Part shown: positions 18,672 to 28,211 of the stretch, piece by piece
Layout of the letters: the number at the start of each line of letters is the position of its first letter
How positions within the stretch are numbered: the stretch's first letter is position 1
Assembly: GCF_001636405.1 (NCBI RefSeq)
Contig: NZ_KV440950.1
Coordinates: forward strand, 1,821,712 to 1,885,711
Reading direction: 5' to 3'
DNA from: Peribacillus frigoritolerans
GTDB taxonomy: Bacteria; Bacillota; Bacilli; Bacillales; DSM-1321
Length of the DNA: 64,000 nt
The notes under the pieces: generated by a model
Databases searched by the model: none
Told to the model about the DNA's origin: nothing
What the model saw: only the letters and a program-made list of their open reading frames with translations
Made by a program: the position numbers and the translations under genes

Positions 18672-20390
18672 ATGACAATTAATAAAAAAGATATCATTAA
18701 ACTATTAGAAAAAATTGCAATATATATGGAACTAAAAGGAGAGAACCCGTTTAAGGTTTCAGCTTTCCGAAAGGCAGCGGGCGCCTTGGAAACGGATGAC
18801 CGGAGCCTGACGGAGATCGAAGATTTTACCGCTTTGAATGGAATCGGGAAAGGAACGGCATCCGTCATCGAAGAGTATATAAATGAAGGGAAATCGACTG
18901 TACTTGAAGAGCTTCAGGAGCAGGTGCCAAAAGGATTGATTCCGCTTCTGCAGCTTCAAGGTTTGGGCGGTAAGAAAATTGCCAAGCTTCATAAAGAGCT
19001 GCATGTCAAAGATGTGAATGATCTTAAAATCGCCTGTGAGGAAGGCAGGGTCGCGGCGCTTGCCGGTTTCGGCAAAAAAACGGAAGAGAAGATCCTGTCT
19101 GCAATTGCCGAGGCGGGTTCAAGGCCCGATCGGCTGCCCCTAGCCTTCATGAGGCCGATAGCTGCTGATATTGAAACGGCCCTTGCTAACATGGATTACA
19201 TCATCCGTTCTTCCAGGGCGGGCAGCATCCGGCGTATGAGGGAAACAATCAAGGACCTCGATTTCATCATTTCGACAGATCATCCCGAAGAGGTTAAGAA
19301 TCAACTGCTTGCAATAAAAGGGATAAAACAGGTGATTGCGGCCGGTGATACAAAAGTATCGGTCGTGCTTGATTATGAATATGACATTTCTGTCGATTTC
19401 CGAATCGTTAAGGATAAGGAATTCATCACGACACTTCATCATTTTACAGGTTCGAAGGATCACAATGTGCGGATGCGCCAGCTTGCTAAAGATCGCGGAG
19501 AGAAAATCAGCGAATATGGGGTGGAAGTGACTGAAACCGGTGATGTATTGACGTTTGAAACGGAAGAACAATTTTATAATCATTTTGGCCTTCCTTTCAT
19601 TCCCCCAGAAATACGTGAAGACGGAACGGAAGTGGAGCATTATGATGCTAATGAACCTCTCATATCTTTAGAGGCCATTAAAGGTGATCTGCATATGCAT
19701 ACCACATGGAGTGATGGTGCTCATACGATTGAAGAAATGATTGAAGCATGCCGTGCAAAAGGGTATCGATATATGGCCATCACCGATCATTCGCAATATC
19801 TGAAAGTGGCGAACGGCTTGACCGCTGAACGTTTACGTGAACAAAAACGGATCATCCATGAACTTAATGAAAAATACACTGACTTTACCGTTCTTTCCGG
19901 GATAGAGATGGATATACTTCCTGATGGGACACTTGATTATGACGATGAGTTGCTTGCAGAGATGGATTTGGTCATTGCATCGATTCACTCAAGTTTTTCA
20001 CAGCCTCGGGAAACGATCATGGAGCGCTTAAAAACGGCTCTGAATAATCCGCATGTAGATATCATCGCCCATCCAACGGGAAGGATCATCGGCAGGCGCA
20101 CCGGATATGATGTGGATATAGAAATGCTGATCGAACTGGCCCGTGAAACGAATACGGCCTTGGAATTGAATGCGAATCCGAACCGATTGGATTTGGCACC
20201 TCCGCATCTGCGCAAGGCTCAGGAAGCAGGCGTTCCAATCGTGATCAATACGGATGCCCACAGCATCGACATGCTTGAACATATGCCTGTGGGGGTCTCG
20301 TCAGCCAAAAAGGGCTGGATAAAAGAATCCACGGTTCTTAATGCGAGGGATACGGATGGCTTATTGGCGTTTTTAAAGAGAAATGATTAA
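18672..20390 (+). CDS. polX: DNA polymerase X / 3'-5' exonuclease PolX
   Basis: 572 residues. The N-terminal family X polymerase has a helix-hairpin-helix part (LTEIEDFTALNGIGKGTASV, LQGLGGKKIAKLHKEL) and palm aspartates in IKDLDFIIST and YDISVDFRIV. A C-terminal PHP domain starts near residue 338 (GDLHMHTTWSDGAHT) and supplies the metal-dependent exonuclease and AP-endonuclease activity. It fills short gaps in DNA repair. The ATG at 18672 is the only sensible start though its ribosome site is weak (GGCGGTGAATTAA). It is followed by mutS2 35 bp downstream. Confidence 0.95.
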   Translation: MTINKKDIIKLLEKIAIYMELKGENPFKVSAFRKAAGALETDDRSLTEIEDFTALNGIGKGTASVIEEYINEGKSTVLEELQEQVPKGLIPLLQLQGLGGKKIAKLHKELHVKDVNDLKIACEEGRVAALAGFGKKTEEKILSAIAEAGSRPDRLPLAFMRPIAADIETALANMDYIIRSSRAGSIRRMRETIKDLDFIISTDHPEEVKNQLLAIKGIKQVIAAGDTKVSVVLDYEYDISVDFRIVKDKEFITTLHHFTGSKDHNVRMRQLAKDRGEKISEYGVEVTETGDVLTFETEEQFYNHFGLPFIPPEIREDGTEVEHYDANEPLISLEAIKGDLHMHTTWSDGAHTIEEMIEACRAKGYRYMAITDHSQYLKVANGLTAERLREQKRIIHELNEKYTDFTVLSGIEMDILPDGTLDYDDELLAEMDLVIASIHSSFSQPRETIMERLKTALNNPHVDIIAHPTGRIIGRRTGYDVDIEMLIELARETNTALELNANPNRLDLAPPHLRKAQEAGVPIVINTDAHSIDMLEHMPVGVSSAKKGWIKESTVLNARDTDGLLAFLKRND

Positions 20391-20425
20391 CTATTTGCCC
20401 ATAAATAAGGAGGAGCTTTAACTCC

Positions 20426-22780
20426 ATGCATAATAAAGCTTTAAAGACATTGGAATTTCATAAAATAAAAGAACAATTGATCTCACACGCATCCTCATCC
20501 ATAGGAAAAGAAAAGGCGGAGCAATTGATGCCTTCCACGGATTTTGAAGAAGTGTCGAGATGGCAGGAAGAAACAGATGAGGCTGCCAAAATCGTAAGGT
20601 TGAAAGGTAACTTGCCATTGGGCGGAATTTTCGATATCCGTCCGCATGCAAAAAGGGCACAGATTGGCGGTATGCTCTCACCGATGGAATTGATGGAACT
20701 TGCGAGTACGATTCGTGCCGGCAGGATCTTAAGCCGCTTCTTCGAAGAACTGGCAGAGCAGGAGATTGATGTTCCGCTTTTAGCCGAATATATCGATTCC
20801 CTTCATCCATTGATTGATTTGCAGCAGGAAATTACGTATGCAGTAAGCGAACATGGCGAAGTGATGGATTCTGCCAGCGACAAGCTTCGTACCCTAAGAA
20901 ACCAAATTCGGACGAACGAAAGTCGCGTAAGGGAAAAACTGGAAAGTATGATCCGTTCTTCCAATGCATCAACCATGTTATCCGATGCCATCATCACCAT
21001 CCGGAATGATCGATTCGTCATCCCGGTAAAACAGGAATACCGCAGTGTGTATGGCGGGATCATTCATGATCAATCATCATCAGGGCAGACGTTGTTCATT
21101 GAACCGCAAGCAATCGTTCAGCTGAATAATGTCCTGCAGGAAACCCGAGTGAAGGAAACGCAGGAAATAGAACGGATATTGGTTGAACTATCGGAAAAAG
21201 TCGGTGCGTTCACCCCTGAATTGCTTCATAATGTCAAAGTGCTGGCACAAATCGATTTCCTTGTCGCCAAGGCAAAATATGCAAAAGCGATAAAAGGATC
21301 CAAACCGATTCTGAATAATGAGGGGCGCGTGAAATTATTTAAAGCGAAACACCCGCTCATTCCGAATGATGTCGTCGTGGCCAATGATATTTTTCTTGGT
21401 GATGAATTTACGACAATCGTCATCACCGGTCCGAATACAGGTGGTAAGACGGTTACCCTGAAAACGATTGGCCTCTGTACGTTAATGGCCCAGTCCGGTC
21501 TGCAGATCCCTGCGCTGGATGGTTCCGAAACGGCTGTGTTTTCCTCTGTTTATGCCGATATAGGCGATGAACAGTCAATTGAACAAAGCTTAAGTACATT
21601 TTCTTCGCATATGGTCAATATTGTCGATATCCTTAAGCATGTCGATTATGACAGTCTTGTTTTATTCGATGAGCTTGGAGCGGGAACTGACCCACAGGAA
21701 GGTGCAGCTTTGGCCATTTCCATTTTGGATGAAGTGTATAAGCGCGGAGCACGTGTGATTGCAACGACACATTATCCGGAATTAAAAGCGTATGGATATG
21801 ATCGGGAAGGCGTCATAAATGCAAGCGTCGAATTTAATGTGGAAACCTTGAGTCCCACCTATAAACTTTTAATTGGTGTACCAGGGCGGAGTAATGCGTT
21901 TGAAATTTCCAAGCGCCTTGGTTTGGAAGAAAACGTGATCAGCAACGCCCGCGGCCATATCGGTGAGGATACGAATAAAGTTGAAAATATGATAGCGTCC
22001 CTTGAAGACAGCCGCAAGAAGGCTGAAGAAGAGGAATTGGAAGCCAAGAATCACCTGAAACAGGCGGAAATTCTTCATAAAGACCTTCAAAAGCAAATTG
22101 ATGAGTACCATCAAGAACGGGATGCGATGGTTGAAAAGGCAGCAAAAGAGGCAGCGGCAATCGTTGAAAATGCACAAAGGGAAGCGGAAGCGATCATTGC
22201 CGACTTACGTAAACTGAGACTTGAAAAGCATGCCGATGTTAAAGAGCATGAACTGATCGATGCAAAAAAACGGCTTGAAGAAGCAGCGCCTAAAGTGAAA
22301 AAAACAACAAATAAAGCTGCGAGGCCGCTGGATAAAAGCTTAAAACCTGGAGATGAAGTAAAGGTCGTAAGCTTTGGTCAAAAAGGTCACTTGATTGAGA
22401 AGGTCTCAAATAATGAATGGCAGGTTCAGATCGGCATCATGAAAATGAAAGTGAAGGAGTCTGACCTGGAATTCATCAAGAGCACAAAAGTAAAAGAAAC
22501 AAAGCCGCTTACCACGATCAAAGGCCGCGATTATCACGTTAGCGTCGAACTTGACCTTCGTGGAGAACGCTTTGAAAATGCCATATCAAGAGTGGAAAAA
22601 TACGTTGATGATGCTCTTTTGGCCGGTTATTCGAGTGTCTCCATCATTCATGGTAAAGGGACGGGTGCTCTTCGGTCCGGGGTCCAGGAATACCTGAAAA
22701 ATCACCGCTCTGTCAAAAGGATTCGCTTCGGCGAAGCCGGTGAAGGCGGAACAGGTGTTACGGTGGTGGAATTTAAATAA
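20426..22780 (+). CDS. mutS2: Endonuclease MutS2 (recombination inhibitor / ribosome rescue)
   Basis: 784 residues. The MutS core has a Walker A motif [13 protein letters not shown] near residue 335 and Walker B in [16 protein letters not shown] long coiled coil (about 515-620) and a C-terminal Smr nuclease domain ([10 protein letters not shown] … [12 protein letters not shown], from about residue 710) follow. MutS2 lacks the mismatch-recognition domain of MutS. It has been linked to suppression of recombination and, in B. subtilis, to splitting collided ribosomes. The start ATG follows AAGGAGGAGCTTTAACTCC. Confidence 0.95.
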   Translation: MHNKALKTLEFHKIKEQLISHASSSIGKEKAEQLMPSTDFEEVSRWQEETDEAAKIVRLKGNLPLGGIFDIRPHAKRAQIGGMLSPMELMELASTIRAGRILSRFFEELAEQEIDVPLLAEYIDSLHPLIDLQQEITYAVSEHGEVMDSASDKLRTLRNQIRTNESRVREKLESMIRSSNASTMLSDAIITIRNDRFVIPVKQEYRSVYGGIIHDQSSSGQTLFIEPQAIVQLNNVLQETRVKETQEIERILVELSEKVGAFTPELLHNVKVLAQIDFLVAKAKYAKAIKGSKPILNNEGRVKLFKAKHPLIPNDVVVANDIFLGDEFTTIVITGPNTGGKTVTLKTIGLCTLMAQSGLQIPALDGSETAVFSSVYADIGDEQSIEQSLSTFSSHMVNIVDILKHVDYDSLVLFDELGAGTDPQEGAALAISILDEVYKRGARVIATTHYPELKAYGYDREGVINASVEFNVETLSPTYKLLIGVPGRSNAFEISKRLGLEENVISNARGHIGEDTNKVENMIASLEDSRKKAEEEELEAKNHLKQAEILHKDLQKQIDEYHQERDAMVEKAAKEAAAIVENAQREAEAIIADLRKLRLEKHADVKEHELIDAKKRLEEAAPKVKKTTNKAARPLDKSLKPGDEVKVVSFGQKGHLIEKVSNNEWQVQIGIMKMKVKESDLEFIKSTKVKETKPLTTIKGRDYHVSVELDLRGERFENAISRVEKYVDDALLAGYSSVSIIHGKGTGALRSGVQEYLKNHRSVKRIRFGEAGEGGTGVTVVEFK

Positions 22781-22845
22781 AGGAAAGCGGTCATTCCGGC
22801 AATTCAGCCAAGCCGGGTGGCTAGTTACCATTCGGGAGTTGGACC

Positions 22846-23253
22846 ATGGAGAATATGTGGGAAAATGAATATGTATATATAGCTGCTCGTTACAGTGTCG
22901 TTATTCTGTGCATGATTGTTTTTTTAGCCATTTTTGAACTTGTCACAAAGTACAAGAACTGGGAGGAGATCAAACAGGGAAACCTTTCTGTCGCGTTGGC
23001 AACAGGTGGTAAAATTTTTGGGATCGCCTATGTATTCCAACAGTCCATTCTCCATCAGAATTCGCTTCTTACCATGATTGGCTGGGGCGTCTACGGTTTT
23101 GTCCTGCTGTTGATCGGTTATTTCATTTTTGAATTTATGACTCCTGGATTTAAAATAGATGAAGAAATACAAAAAGATAATCGGGCAGTTGGATTCCTAT
23201 CGATGATCATATCAATCGCATTATCTTTTGTCATCGGCGCCGGAATTTCTTAA
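22846..23253 (+). CDS. DUF350 membrane protein (YshE-like)
   Basis: 135 residues with four hydrophobic segments (YSVVILCMIVFLAIFEL, VALATGGKIFGIAYVF, MIGWGVYGFVLLLIGYFIF, FLSMIISIALSFVIGAGI), typical of DUF350. The function is not known. It lies downstream of mutS2 as yshE does in B. subtilis. ATG 22846 follows TCGGGAGTTGGACC. Confidence 0.82.
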   Translation: MENMWENEYVYIAARYSVVILCMIVFLAIFELVTKYKNWEEIKQGNLSVALATGGKIFGIAYVFQQSILHQNSLLTMIGWGVYGFVLLLIGYFIFEFMTPGFKIDEEIQKDNRAVGFLSMIISIALSFVIGAGIS

Positions 23254-23278
23254 TGCCCTTCATGAGAGGGAGTAAGCT

Positions 23279-23362
23279 GTGGAGAAACTTGCAAAAGTCT
23301 TAATTGTTTGTTGCGGAATCTTTTTTCTGTTTGGAATCATTTATATGACATTGTTCAACTGA
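23279..23362 (+). CDS. Small hydrophobic single-pass protein (27 aa)
   Basis: A 27-codon frame, GTG start at 23279, with one membrane segment (VLIVCCGIFFLFGIIYMTLF) and a positively charged N-terminus (MEKLAK). A good Shine-Dalgarno (GAGAGGGAGTAAGCT) precedes it, and a terminator overlaps its stop codon. It lies 25 bp after the DUF350 gene. That spacing, the ribosome site and the terminator suggest a real small gene, but coding is not proven. Confidence 0.55.
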   Translation: MEKLAKVLIVCCGIFFLFGIIYMTLFN

Positions 23363-23389
23363 AGCGGCCAGTGTGCCGCTTCTTTTATT
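23361..23389 (+). terminator. Terminator after the DUF350 operon
   Basis: GAAGCGGC / GCCGCTTC stem with a six-base loop followed by TTTTATTT. Confidence 0.8.
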
Positions 23390-23463
23390 TGGTTCTATTA
23401 AAAAAAATGGGGGGCCATGTATAATAATAATGGTCAAATAGACTTTTGAAGAGAAGGTGGAAT

Positions 23464-24222
23464 ATGGATCAGTCCAAATGGATACAGAAGATTGAAGAAT
23501 TATCGCTGAATGCTTTACCCGCCATGCAAACGCAAATCTATGATGGATGGGTTATCCGATTTGCGGATGGATATACGAAAAGGGCGAATTCCATCACCCC
23601 CATCTATCCATCGAATGAAAATGTGAAAAAGAAAATTTCGAATTGTGAACAATTATATTTTGCAAGGAATGATAAGGCCGTGTACAAAGTGACTCCACAG
23701 GCAAACCCTATCAACTTGGATCGTGTGCTGGAAGAGTCTGGGTATGCCCTTGAAGGAACAACAAGTGTCCAGGTATTGAATTTGGCAGATACAGAGTCAC
23801 CGAATGAAACCAATGTCATAAAGTATGATCATTTACATGATGAATGGTTTCACGATTTCTGCCTGCTAAGTAATATTGATGATCATGATCAAACCATCCT
23901 GAAAAAGATGTTAGGGAATATCATTCCAAAAACATGCTTTATGCTGTTGACTGATGAAGGTGGAACCGTTACAGCAAGTGGACTGGGTGTTTTGGAAGAC
24001 GGATACATAGGCCTGTACAATATCATTACCCATGAAAACTTTCGAAACCAAGGCAATGGTGCAATTCTCGTTCGTAATCTATTGAATTGGGGTAAAGAAA
24101 ATGGAGCAAAAAATGCTTATCTTCAGGTGATAGAAACGAACGCACCTGCTTTAAGCTTATACGGAAAATTAGGGTTTGAAGAAAAGTATAAGTATTGGTA
24201 TAGAATTAAAACCAAGAAGTAG
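23464..24222 (+). CDS. GNAT-family N-acetyltransferase
   Basis: 252 residues. The C-terminal half is a GNAT domain with the acetyl-CoA-binding stretch ENFRNQGNGAILVRNLL and the ending YLQVIETNAPALSLYGKLGF. The N-terminal half (WIQKIEELSLNALPAMQTQI) is a helical and beta region seen in long two-part GNATs. The open frame begins at TTG 23446, but ATG 23464 follows AGAAGGTGGAAT at proper spacing. Substrate unknown. Monocistronic with a terminator at 24281. Confidence 0.85.
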   Translation: MDQSKWIQKIEELSLNALPAMQTQIYDGWVIRFADGYTKRANSITPIYPSNENVKKKISNCEQLYFARNDKAVYKVTPQANPINLDRVLEESGYALEGTTSVQVLNLADTESPNETNVIKYDHLHDEWFHDFCLLSNIDDHDQTILKKMLGNIIPKTCFMLLTDEGGTVTASGLGVLEDGYIGLYNIITHENFRNQGNGAILVRNLLNWGKENGAKNAYLQVIETNAPALSLYGKLGFEEKYKYWYRIKTKK

Positions 24223-24280
24223 AACGCCTCTTTTCAGTGGACGACAAAAGGGATCGGAATGCTCTCCCCGATCTGTGATC

Positions 24281-24314
24281 ATAAAGGAAATTTGCATATC
24301 CTTTATGTTTTTTT
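24281..24314 (+). terminator. Terminator after GNAT gene
   Basis: ATAAAGGA / TCCTTTAT stem, 10-base loop, then GTTTTTTT. Confidence 0.75.
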
Positions 24315-24338
24315 CTTGAGGGGTTGTAAAATTTGAGC

Positions 24339-24842
24339 GTTGATTTCCACTCCAGGCACTCGCTTTCCGCGGGCGGTCGGCCCTCGGCTTGCGCCTGCAG
24401 GGTCTCCCTTGGCCACGCTTTTCCCGCAGGAGTCTCGTACCTTCCGTTCCAATCAACTTTGTTTTATTTAGATAGAACCCTTTTGTTCAAAACTAGATAA
24501 TAATTGTTTGCCGACAGTTTTTTTCTGGGTTTGTAAAATGGGAACGTTGATTTCCACTCCAGGCACTCGCTTTCCGCGGGCGGTCGGCCCTCGGCTTGTG
24601 CCTGCGGGGTCTCCCCTAGACACGCTTTTCCCGCAGGAGTCTCATGCCTTCCGTTCCAATCAACTTAGTTTTTATTTAGATAGACCCCTTTTGTCTACAA
24701 ATTGCGTTTGTGAAATGGGAACGTTGATTTCCACTCCAGGCACTCGCTTTCCGCGGGCGGTCGGGAGCCTCCTCGGCACGCCTGCGGGGTCTCCCATGCC
24801 ACGCTTTTCTGCAGGAGTCTCGTATCTTCCGTTCCAATCAAC
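24339..24842 (-). repeat. Three tandem family A palindromic repeats (inverted orientation)
   Basis: Copies at 24339-24457, 24546-24664 and 24723-24842, each about 119 bp and bounded by GTTGATT and AATCAAC. Each contains CCAGGCACTCGCTTTCCGCG and, farther on, a GCAGGAGTCTC segment. Spacers also repeat (ATTTAGATAGA, CCCTTTTGT, TTTGT-AAATGGGAACG), so this is a partly tandem array with periods of 207 and 177 bp. Spacer similarity shows that the array grew by local duplication. A long open frame through copies 2 and 3 is an artefact. Confidence 0.88.
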
Positions 24843-24937
24843 TTTGTGTTTTAAAAGAAAAAACTGCAGGCCAGGCTCATCTAAACCATGTTTAAGACTA
24901 GTTTATCCTTCATGTTTTTTTAACTATAATCCTCAAT

Positions 24938-25064
24938 CGATTGAAGAAATGTGCGACACTCCTGCCGAAAAACTGGCTAGACGAGACACCGCAGACGCTT
25001 GCGTCGAGGAGGCTTGGCAGACTGTCGGCGGAAAGGGAGCGGATTTCTGAAATCAACTGGAACT
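24938..25064 (+). repeat. Interspersed repeat family B
   Basis: About 127 bp: GTGCGACACTCCTGCCGAA, AACTGGCTAGACGAGACAC, GTCGAGGAGGCTTGGCAG, GTCGGCGGAAAGGGAGCGGA, ending TTTCTGAAATCAACTGGAAC. It has the same general plan as family A (5' GCGA-ACTCCTGC, central inverted repeat, 3' GGAAAG-GAGCG) but a distinct sequence. Confidence 0.85.
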
Positions 25065-25222
25065 TTTTTTAAAGAAATATTGTAGGGCAACTGACTCTTC
25101 TTCCAATAGTCTGGCGGTTCGATCAATTTTCCGGCAAAAGGATTTCCGAATTGCTCTCGCCCTGAACCAAAATTTTAAAAGTAAACTAGATTATTCTTCA
25201 TAGTTTTTACAGTATTCCTTAA

Positions 25223-25352
25223 AGGATGGAAGAGATTTGCGACACTCCTGCCGAATAACTGGCTAGCCGAGGGCCCAACAGGCACTTGTGCCGAGGAGGC
25301 TCGGCAAGCAGTCGGCAAAAGGGAGCGGATTTCTGAAATCAGCTGGAACTTT
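25223..25352 (+). repeat. Interspersed repeat family B
   Basis: A second family B copy 160 bp after the first, with TTTGCGACACTCCTGCCGAA, AACTGGCTAGCCGAG and GGGAGCGGATTTCTGAAATC. The central part has a compensated inverted repeat (GCCGAG-GGCCC … CCGAGGAGGCTCGGC), supporting conservation of the fold rather than the sequence. Confidence 0.85.
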
Positions 25353-25395
25353 TTTAAAAGAAAAAAATGAGGGTAAAAGGGTTGTCTATATTCTG

Positions 25396-25422
25396 AAAGG
25401 AGTATAGCCAACTCCTTTTTTT
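25396..25422 (+). terminator. Orphan terminator upstream of lcfA
   Basis: AAAGGAGT / ACTCCTTT stem with a seven-base loop and seven T. No gene ends within the preceding 1.1 kb, which is filled with repeats, so the transcript it ends is unknown. Confidence 0.65.
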
Positions 25423-25431
25423 GTTTCCCTT

Positions 25432-25481
25432 TATATATGTCCCATTCCGACATTCCCTGTAGTTGGAATGGGACATATATA
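25432..25481. repeat. Perfect 17-bp inverted repeat upstream of lcfA
   Basis: TATATATGTCCCATTCC at 25432-25448 is the exact reverse complement of 25465-25481, with a 16-base spacer. There is no U run, so it is not an ordinary terminator. It lies about 50 bp upstream of the lcfA promoter. Confidence 0.85.
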
Positions 25482-25528
25482 CTATCCAGCTTTTCATCGT
25501 AAGGCCTTTATACTCTGAAATTCGGCAA

Positions 25529-25557
25529 TTGTAAGAAAATCCCGATTGTATTATAAT
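25529..25557 (+). promoter_or_regulatory. Sigma-A-type promoter of lcfA
   Basis: TTGTAA-N17-TATAAT, 38 bp before the start codon. No convincing FadR palindrome is seen at this promoter. Confidence 0.6.
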
Positions 25558-25595
25558 GATTAAGAGTATTGAGAATATTCAGAAGGAGGGGGCAA

Positions 25596-27296
25596 ATGAG
25601 CAATAAGCCATGGCAAGCTATTTATCCGGAACAGATACCCGCTGTTTTGTCGTACGAAGATAAACCTCTTTATTCTTTTTTGAAGGAATCAGCCGAAGAA
25701 TTCCCTGATAAAGTATCGATTCATTTCCAGGGAAAAGAATTAACTTTCCGGGAAGTACATGAATCTGCTTTAAAGTTTGCAGCCTATTTAAAAAGTATCG
25801 GACTTCAAAAAGGCGAACGCGTTGCCGTCATGCTTCCTAACTGCCCTCAGGGTGTCATAAGCTTTTTTGGGATATTGATGGCCGGAGGAGTCGTGGTTCA
25901 AACGAACCCAACCTATACTGAACGTGAATTAGAATATCAAATGAAAGATTCCGGAGCGAAAATGATTTTAGTGATGGATATTTTATTTCCCCGTGTTTCT
26001 GCAGTGGCATCAAGAACGGATATAGAACATATAATTGTAACCGCTATCAAGGAATATTTACCTTTCCCGAAAAATCTTATCTATCCTTTTATTCAAAAAA
26101 AGCAATACGGCATTGTCATCAATGTGGAGCATGAAGGGAATCATCATTTATTTTCCGAAATCATGAAACGAAAGATCACTGAAGAAGTCGACACTGTGCC
26201 GATCGATGTCAATAATGACCTTGCCCTTTTGCAATATACAGGTGGGACAACTGGCTTTCCCAAAGGGGTCATGCTTACTCATAAGAACTTGCTGGCAAAT
26301 ACGAAAATGTGCAATGCATGGCTTTATAAAAATAAGCGCGGTGAGGAAAGGATCCTTGCGATTCTGCCTTTCTTCCATGTGTACGGTATGACTACGGTCT
26401 TGGTTCTTTCCGTCATGGAAGGGAACACCATGATCATCATGCCGAAGTTTGATGTCGAAGCGACGCTTAAAACCATCCAAAAACAGAAACCGACCATGTT
26501 TCCAGGAGCGCCAACGATGTATATCGGCCTCTTGAACCATCCGGATATCGCTAAATATGATCTTTCTTCCATCAATGCCTGTATTAGCGGTTCTGCATCA
26601 TTGCCCTTAGAGGTTCAAGAGCAGTTTGAGAAAATTACCGGCGGGAAGCTTGTTGAAGGCTATGGACTTTCAGAAACCTCACCTGTGACACATGCTAACT
26701 TCATTTGGGATCAGCCGCGTGTAAAAGGAAGCGTTGGACTGCCGTGGCCGGACACTGACTCGGCGATTCTGTCCCTGGAATCCAATGAAGAGCTTCCTCC
26801 GAATGAAATAGGCGAGATTGCCATAAAAGGACCACAGGTAATGAAAGGTTATTGGAACCGTCCGGATGAAACGGAAAAAACCTTTAAAAATGGCTGGCTG
26901 CTTACTGGCGATCTGGGTTATATGGATGAGCAGGGGTTCTTTTATGTCGTCGAGAGGAAAAAGGATACAATCATTGCAGGCGGTTTCAATATATATCCAC
27001 GTGAGGTGGAAGAGGTGCTATACGAGCATGAGGCCATACAGGAAGTAGTTGTGGCAGGCATCCCTGACCCTTATCGAGGAGAGACCGTCAAGGCCTATGT
27101 CGTCCTGAAAAAAAATGCCAGGGTCACTGAAGAGGAATTGAATGAATTTGCCAGAAAGAACCTGGCTTCGTATAAGGTGCCGCGAAGCTATGAATTCAGG
27201 GATGAACTTCCTAAAACGACGATAGGGAAGATCCTGAGAAGAGTCCTTATCGAGGAAGAAAAGAAAAAATTATCCGAGGAAAGAAAAGAAGCTTAA
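25596..27296 (+). CDS. lcfA: Long-chain fatty-acid-CoA ligase
   Basis: A 566-residue AMP-forming acyl-CoA synthetase. The AMP-binding signature LQYTGGTTGFPKGVMLTH lies near residue 212, followed by GYGLSETSPVTH, TGDLGYMDEQGF and the C-terminal lysine motif KVPRSYEFRDELPKTTIGKI. It activates long-chain fatty acids for beta-oxidation. The open frame starts at 25569, but ATG 25596 follows AGAAGGAGGGGGCAA. It is upstream of fadR-fadB-etfBA as in B. subtilis, but here a terminator and a separate promoter divide it from fadR. Confidence 0.94.
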   Translation: MSNKPWQAIYPEQIPAVLSYEDKPLYSFLKESAEEFPDKVSIHFQGKELTFREVHESALKFAAYLKSIGLQKGERVAVMLPNCPQGVISFFGILMAGGVVVQTNPTYTERELEYQMKDSGAKMILVMDILFPRVSAVASRTDIEHIIVTAIKEYLPFPKNLIYPFIQKKQYGIVINVEHEGNHHLFSEIMKRKITEEVDTVPIDVNNDLALLQYTGGTTGFPKGVMLTHKNLLANTKMCNAWLYKNKRGEERILAILPFFHVYGMTTVLVLSVMEGNTMIIMPKFDVEATLKTIQKQKPTMFPGAPTMYIGLLNHPDIAKYDLSSINACISGSASLPLEVQEQFEKITGGKLVEGYGLSETSPVTHANFIWDQPRVKGSVGLPWPDTDSAILSLESNEELPPNEIGEIAIKGPQVMKGYWNRPDETEKTFKNGWLLTGDLGYMDEQGFFYVVERKKDTIIAGGFNIYPREVEEVLYEHEAIQEVVVAGIPDPYRGETVKAYVVLKKNARVTEEELNEFARKNLASYKVPRSYEFRDELPKTTIGKILRRVLIEEEKKKLSEERKEA

Positions 27297-27311
27297 ACAA
27301 GCACCCCCTTT

Positions 27312-27341
27312 AAACGGAGCAGCGGAAGAGGGCTCCGTTTT
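27312..27341 (+). terminator. Terminator between lcfA and fadR
   Basis: AAACGGAGC / GCTCCGTTT stem with an 11-base loop and a short T run, 15 bp after lcfA. It probably reduces rather than abolishes read-through. Confidence 0.65.
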
Positions 27342-27422
27342 GCAGAACAGCTGGACAAGCTATGGATGGTGGCTGTACAATGAACAGAAGTGAAATGTCA
27401 GGAGCCTTATATAAGGTTTTGC

Positions 27423-27477
27423 TTGACAGTAAAGGGTCGTCATTTTATGATAGAAATATGAATGATGGTTCATTCAT
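27423..27477 (+). promoter_or_regulatory. fadR promoter with overlapping FadR operator
   Basis: TTGACA (27423-27428), 17-base spacer, TATGAT (27446-27451). Directly downstream at 27458-27477 is ATGAATGA-TGGT-TCATTCAT, two perfect 8-base arms matching the Bacillus FadR operator TGAATGAMTANTCATTCA in both half sites. FadR bound there would block its own promoter, with relief by long-chain acyl-CoA. Confidence 0.85.
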
Positions 27478-27498
27478 TTTTCTGAAAGGGGACATCCA

Positions 27499-28086
27499 GT
27501 GAAAAGCAACAGACCAAAGTATAATCAAATTATTGATGCGGCCGTTATTGTCATTGCCCAAAACGGTTACTATCAAGCCCAAGTATCCAAAATCGCCAAA
27601 CAGGCAGGCGTAGCGGATGGCACCATTTATCTTTATTTTAAAAATAAAGAAGATATCTTAATATCATTATTCCATGAAAAGATGGGCTATTTTGTGGAAC
27701 AGATCGAAGAAGAGATAAAAGGAAAGACCACTGCTTCGGAAAAACTGCATGTGCTCATCCAAAAACATTTTCAAAACCTTTCAGAAGACGTGAATTTAGC
27801 AATTGTCACTCAGTTGGAATTAAGACAGTCGAATAAAGAATTGCGCCTTAGGATCAATGATGTGTTAAGAGGGTATTTAAATTTAATCGATCAGATCATT
27901 ATAGAAGGAAAAGAGAACGGCGAATTCCTGCCTGATTTAAATAATTTACTTGCCAGGCAGATGATTTTTGGAACGATTGATGAAACTGTGACGACTTGGG
28001 TCATGAATGAGCAAAAGTATTCGCTTCCTGACCTTGCACCAGACGTTCACCGCCTGCTGATTGGCGGCTGTGGCCTGAAAAGTTAA
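27499..28086 (+). CDS. fadR: Fatty acid metabolism regulator FadR (TetR family)
   Basis: A 195-residue TetR-family repressor. The N-terminal helix-turn-helix spans about residues 10-55 (IIDAAVIVIAQNGYYQAQVS; ADGTIYLYFKNKEDIL); the rest is the acyl-CoA-binding helical domain. In B. subtilis FadR (YsiA) represses beta-oxidation genes and is released by long-chain acyl-CoA. The GTG start at 27499 follows AAAGGGGACATCCA. A FadR palindrome covers its own promoter. Confidence 0.92.
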   Translation: MKSNRPKYNQIIDAAVIVIAQNGYYQAQVSKIAKQAGVADGTIYLYFKNKEDILISLFHEKMGYFVEQIEEEIKGKTTASEKLHVLIQKHFQNLSEDVNLAIVTQLELRQSNKELRLRINDVLRGYLNLIDQIIIEGKENGEFLPDLNNLLARQMIFGTIDETVTTWVMNEQKYSLPDLAPDVHRLLIGGCGLKS

Positions 28087-28211
28087 CGATTTAAATAGAG
28101 GGTGGCTAGCCATCCTCGAAAGAATCGGTTAATTCAACTTCCAGCTTTAACTGGAAGTGATACATAGAGAATTATCAAAAAAGTTTGACTATCATGCCTG
28201 GAGGGATTGAT

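Noticed and set aside
24508-25050. 180-codon open frame on the plus strand
   Set aside because: It is the translation of two family A copies and one B copy; the repeated PGTRFPRAVG-like phrases come from the repeat itself.
24323-25360. Insertion sequence or prophage remnant
   Set aside because: No transposase, integrase or phage gene fragment could be read in any frame; only short palindromic elements are present.
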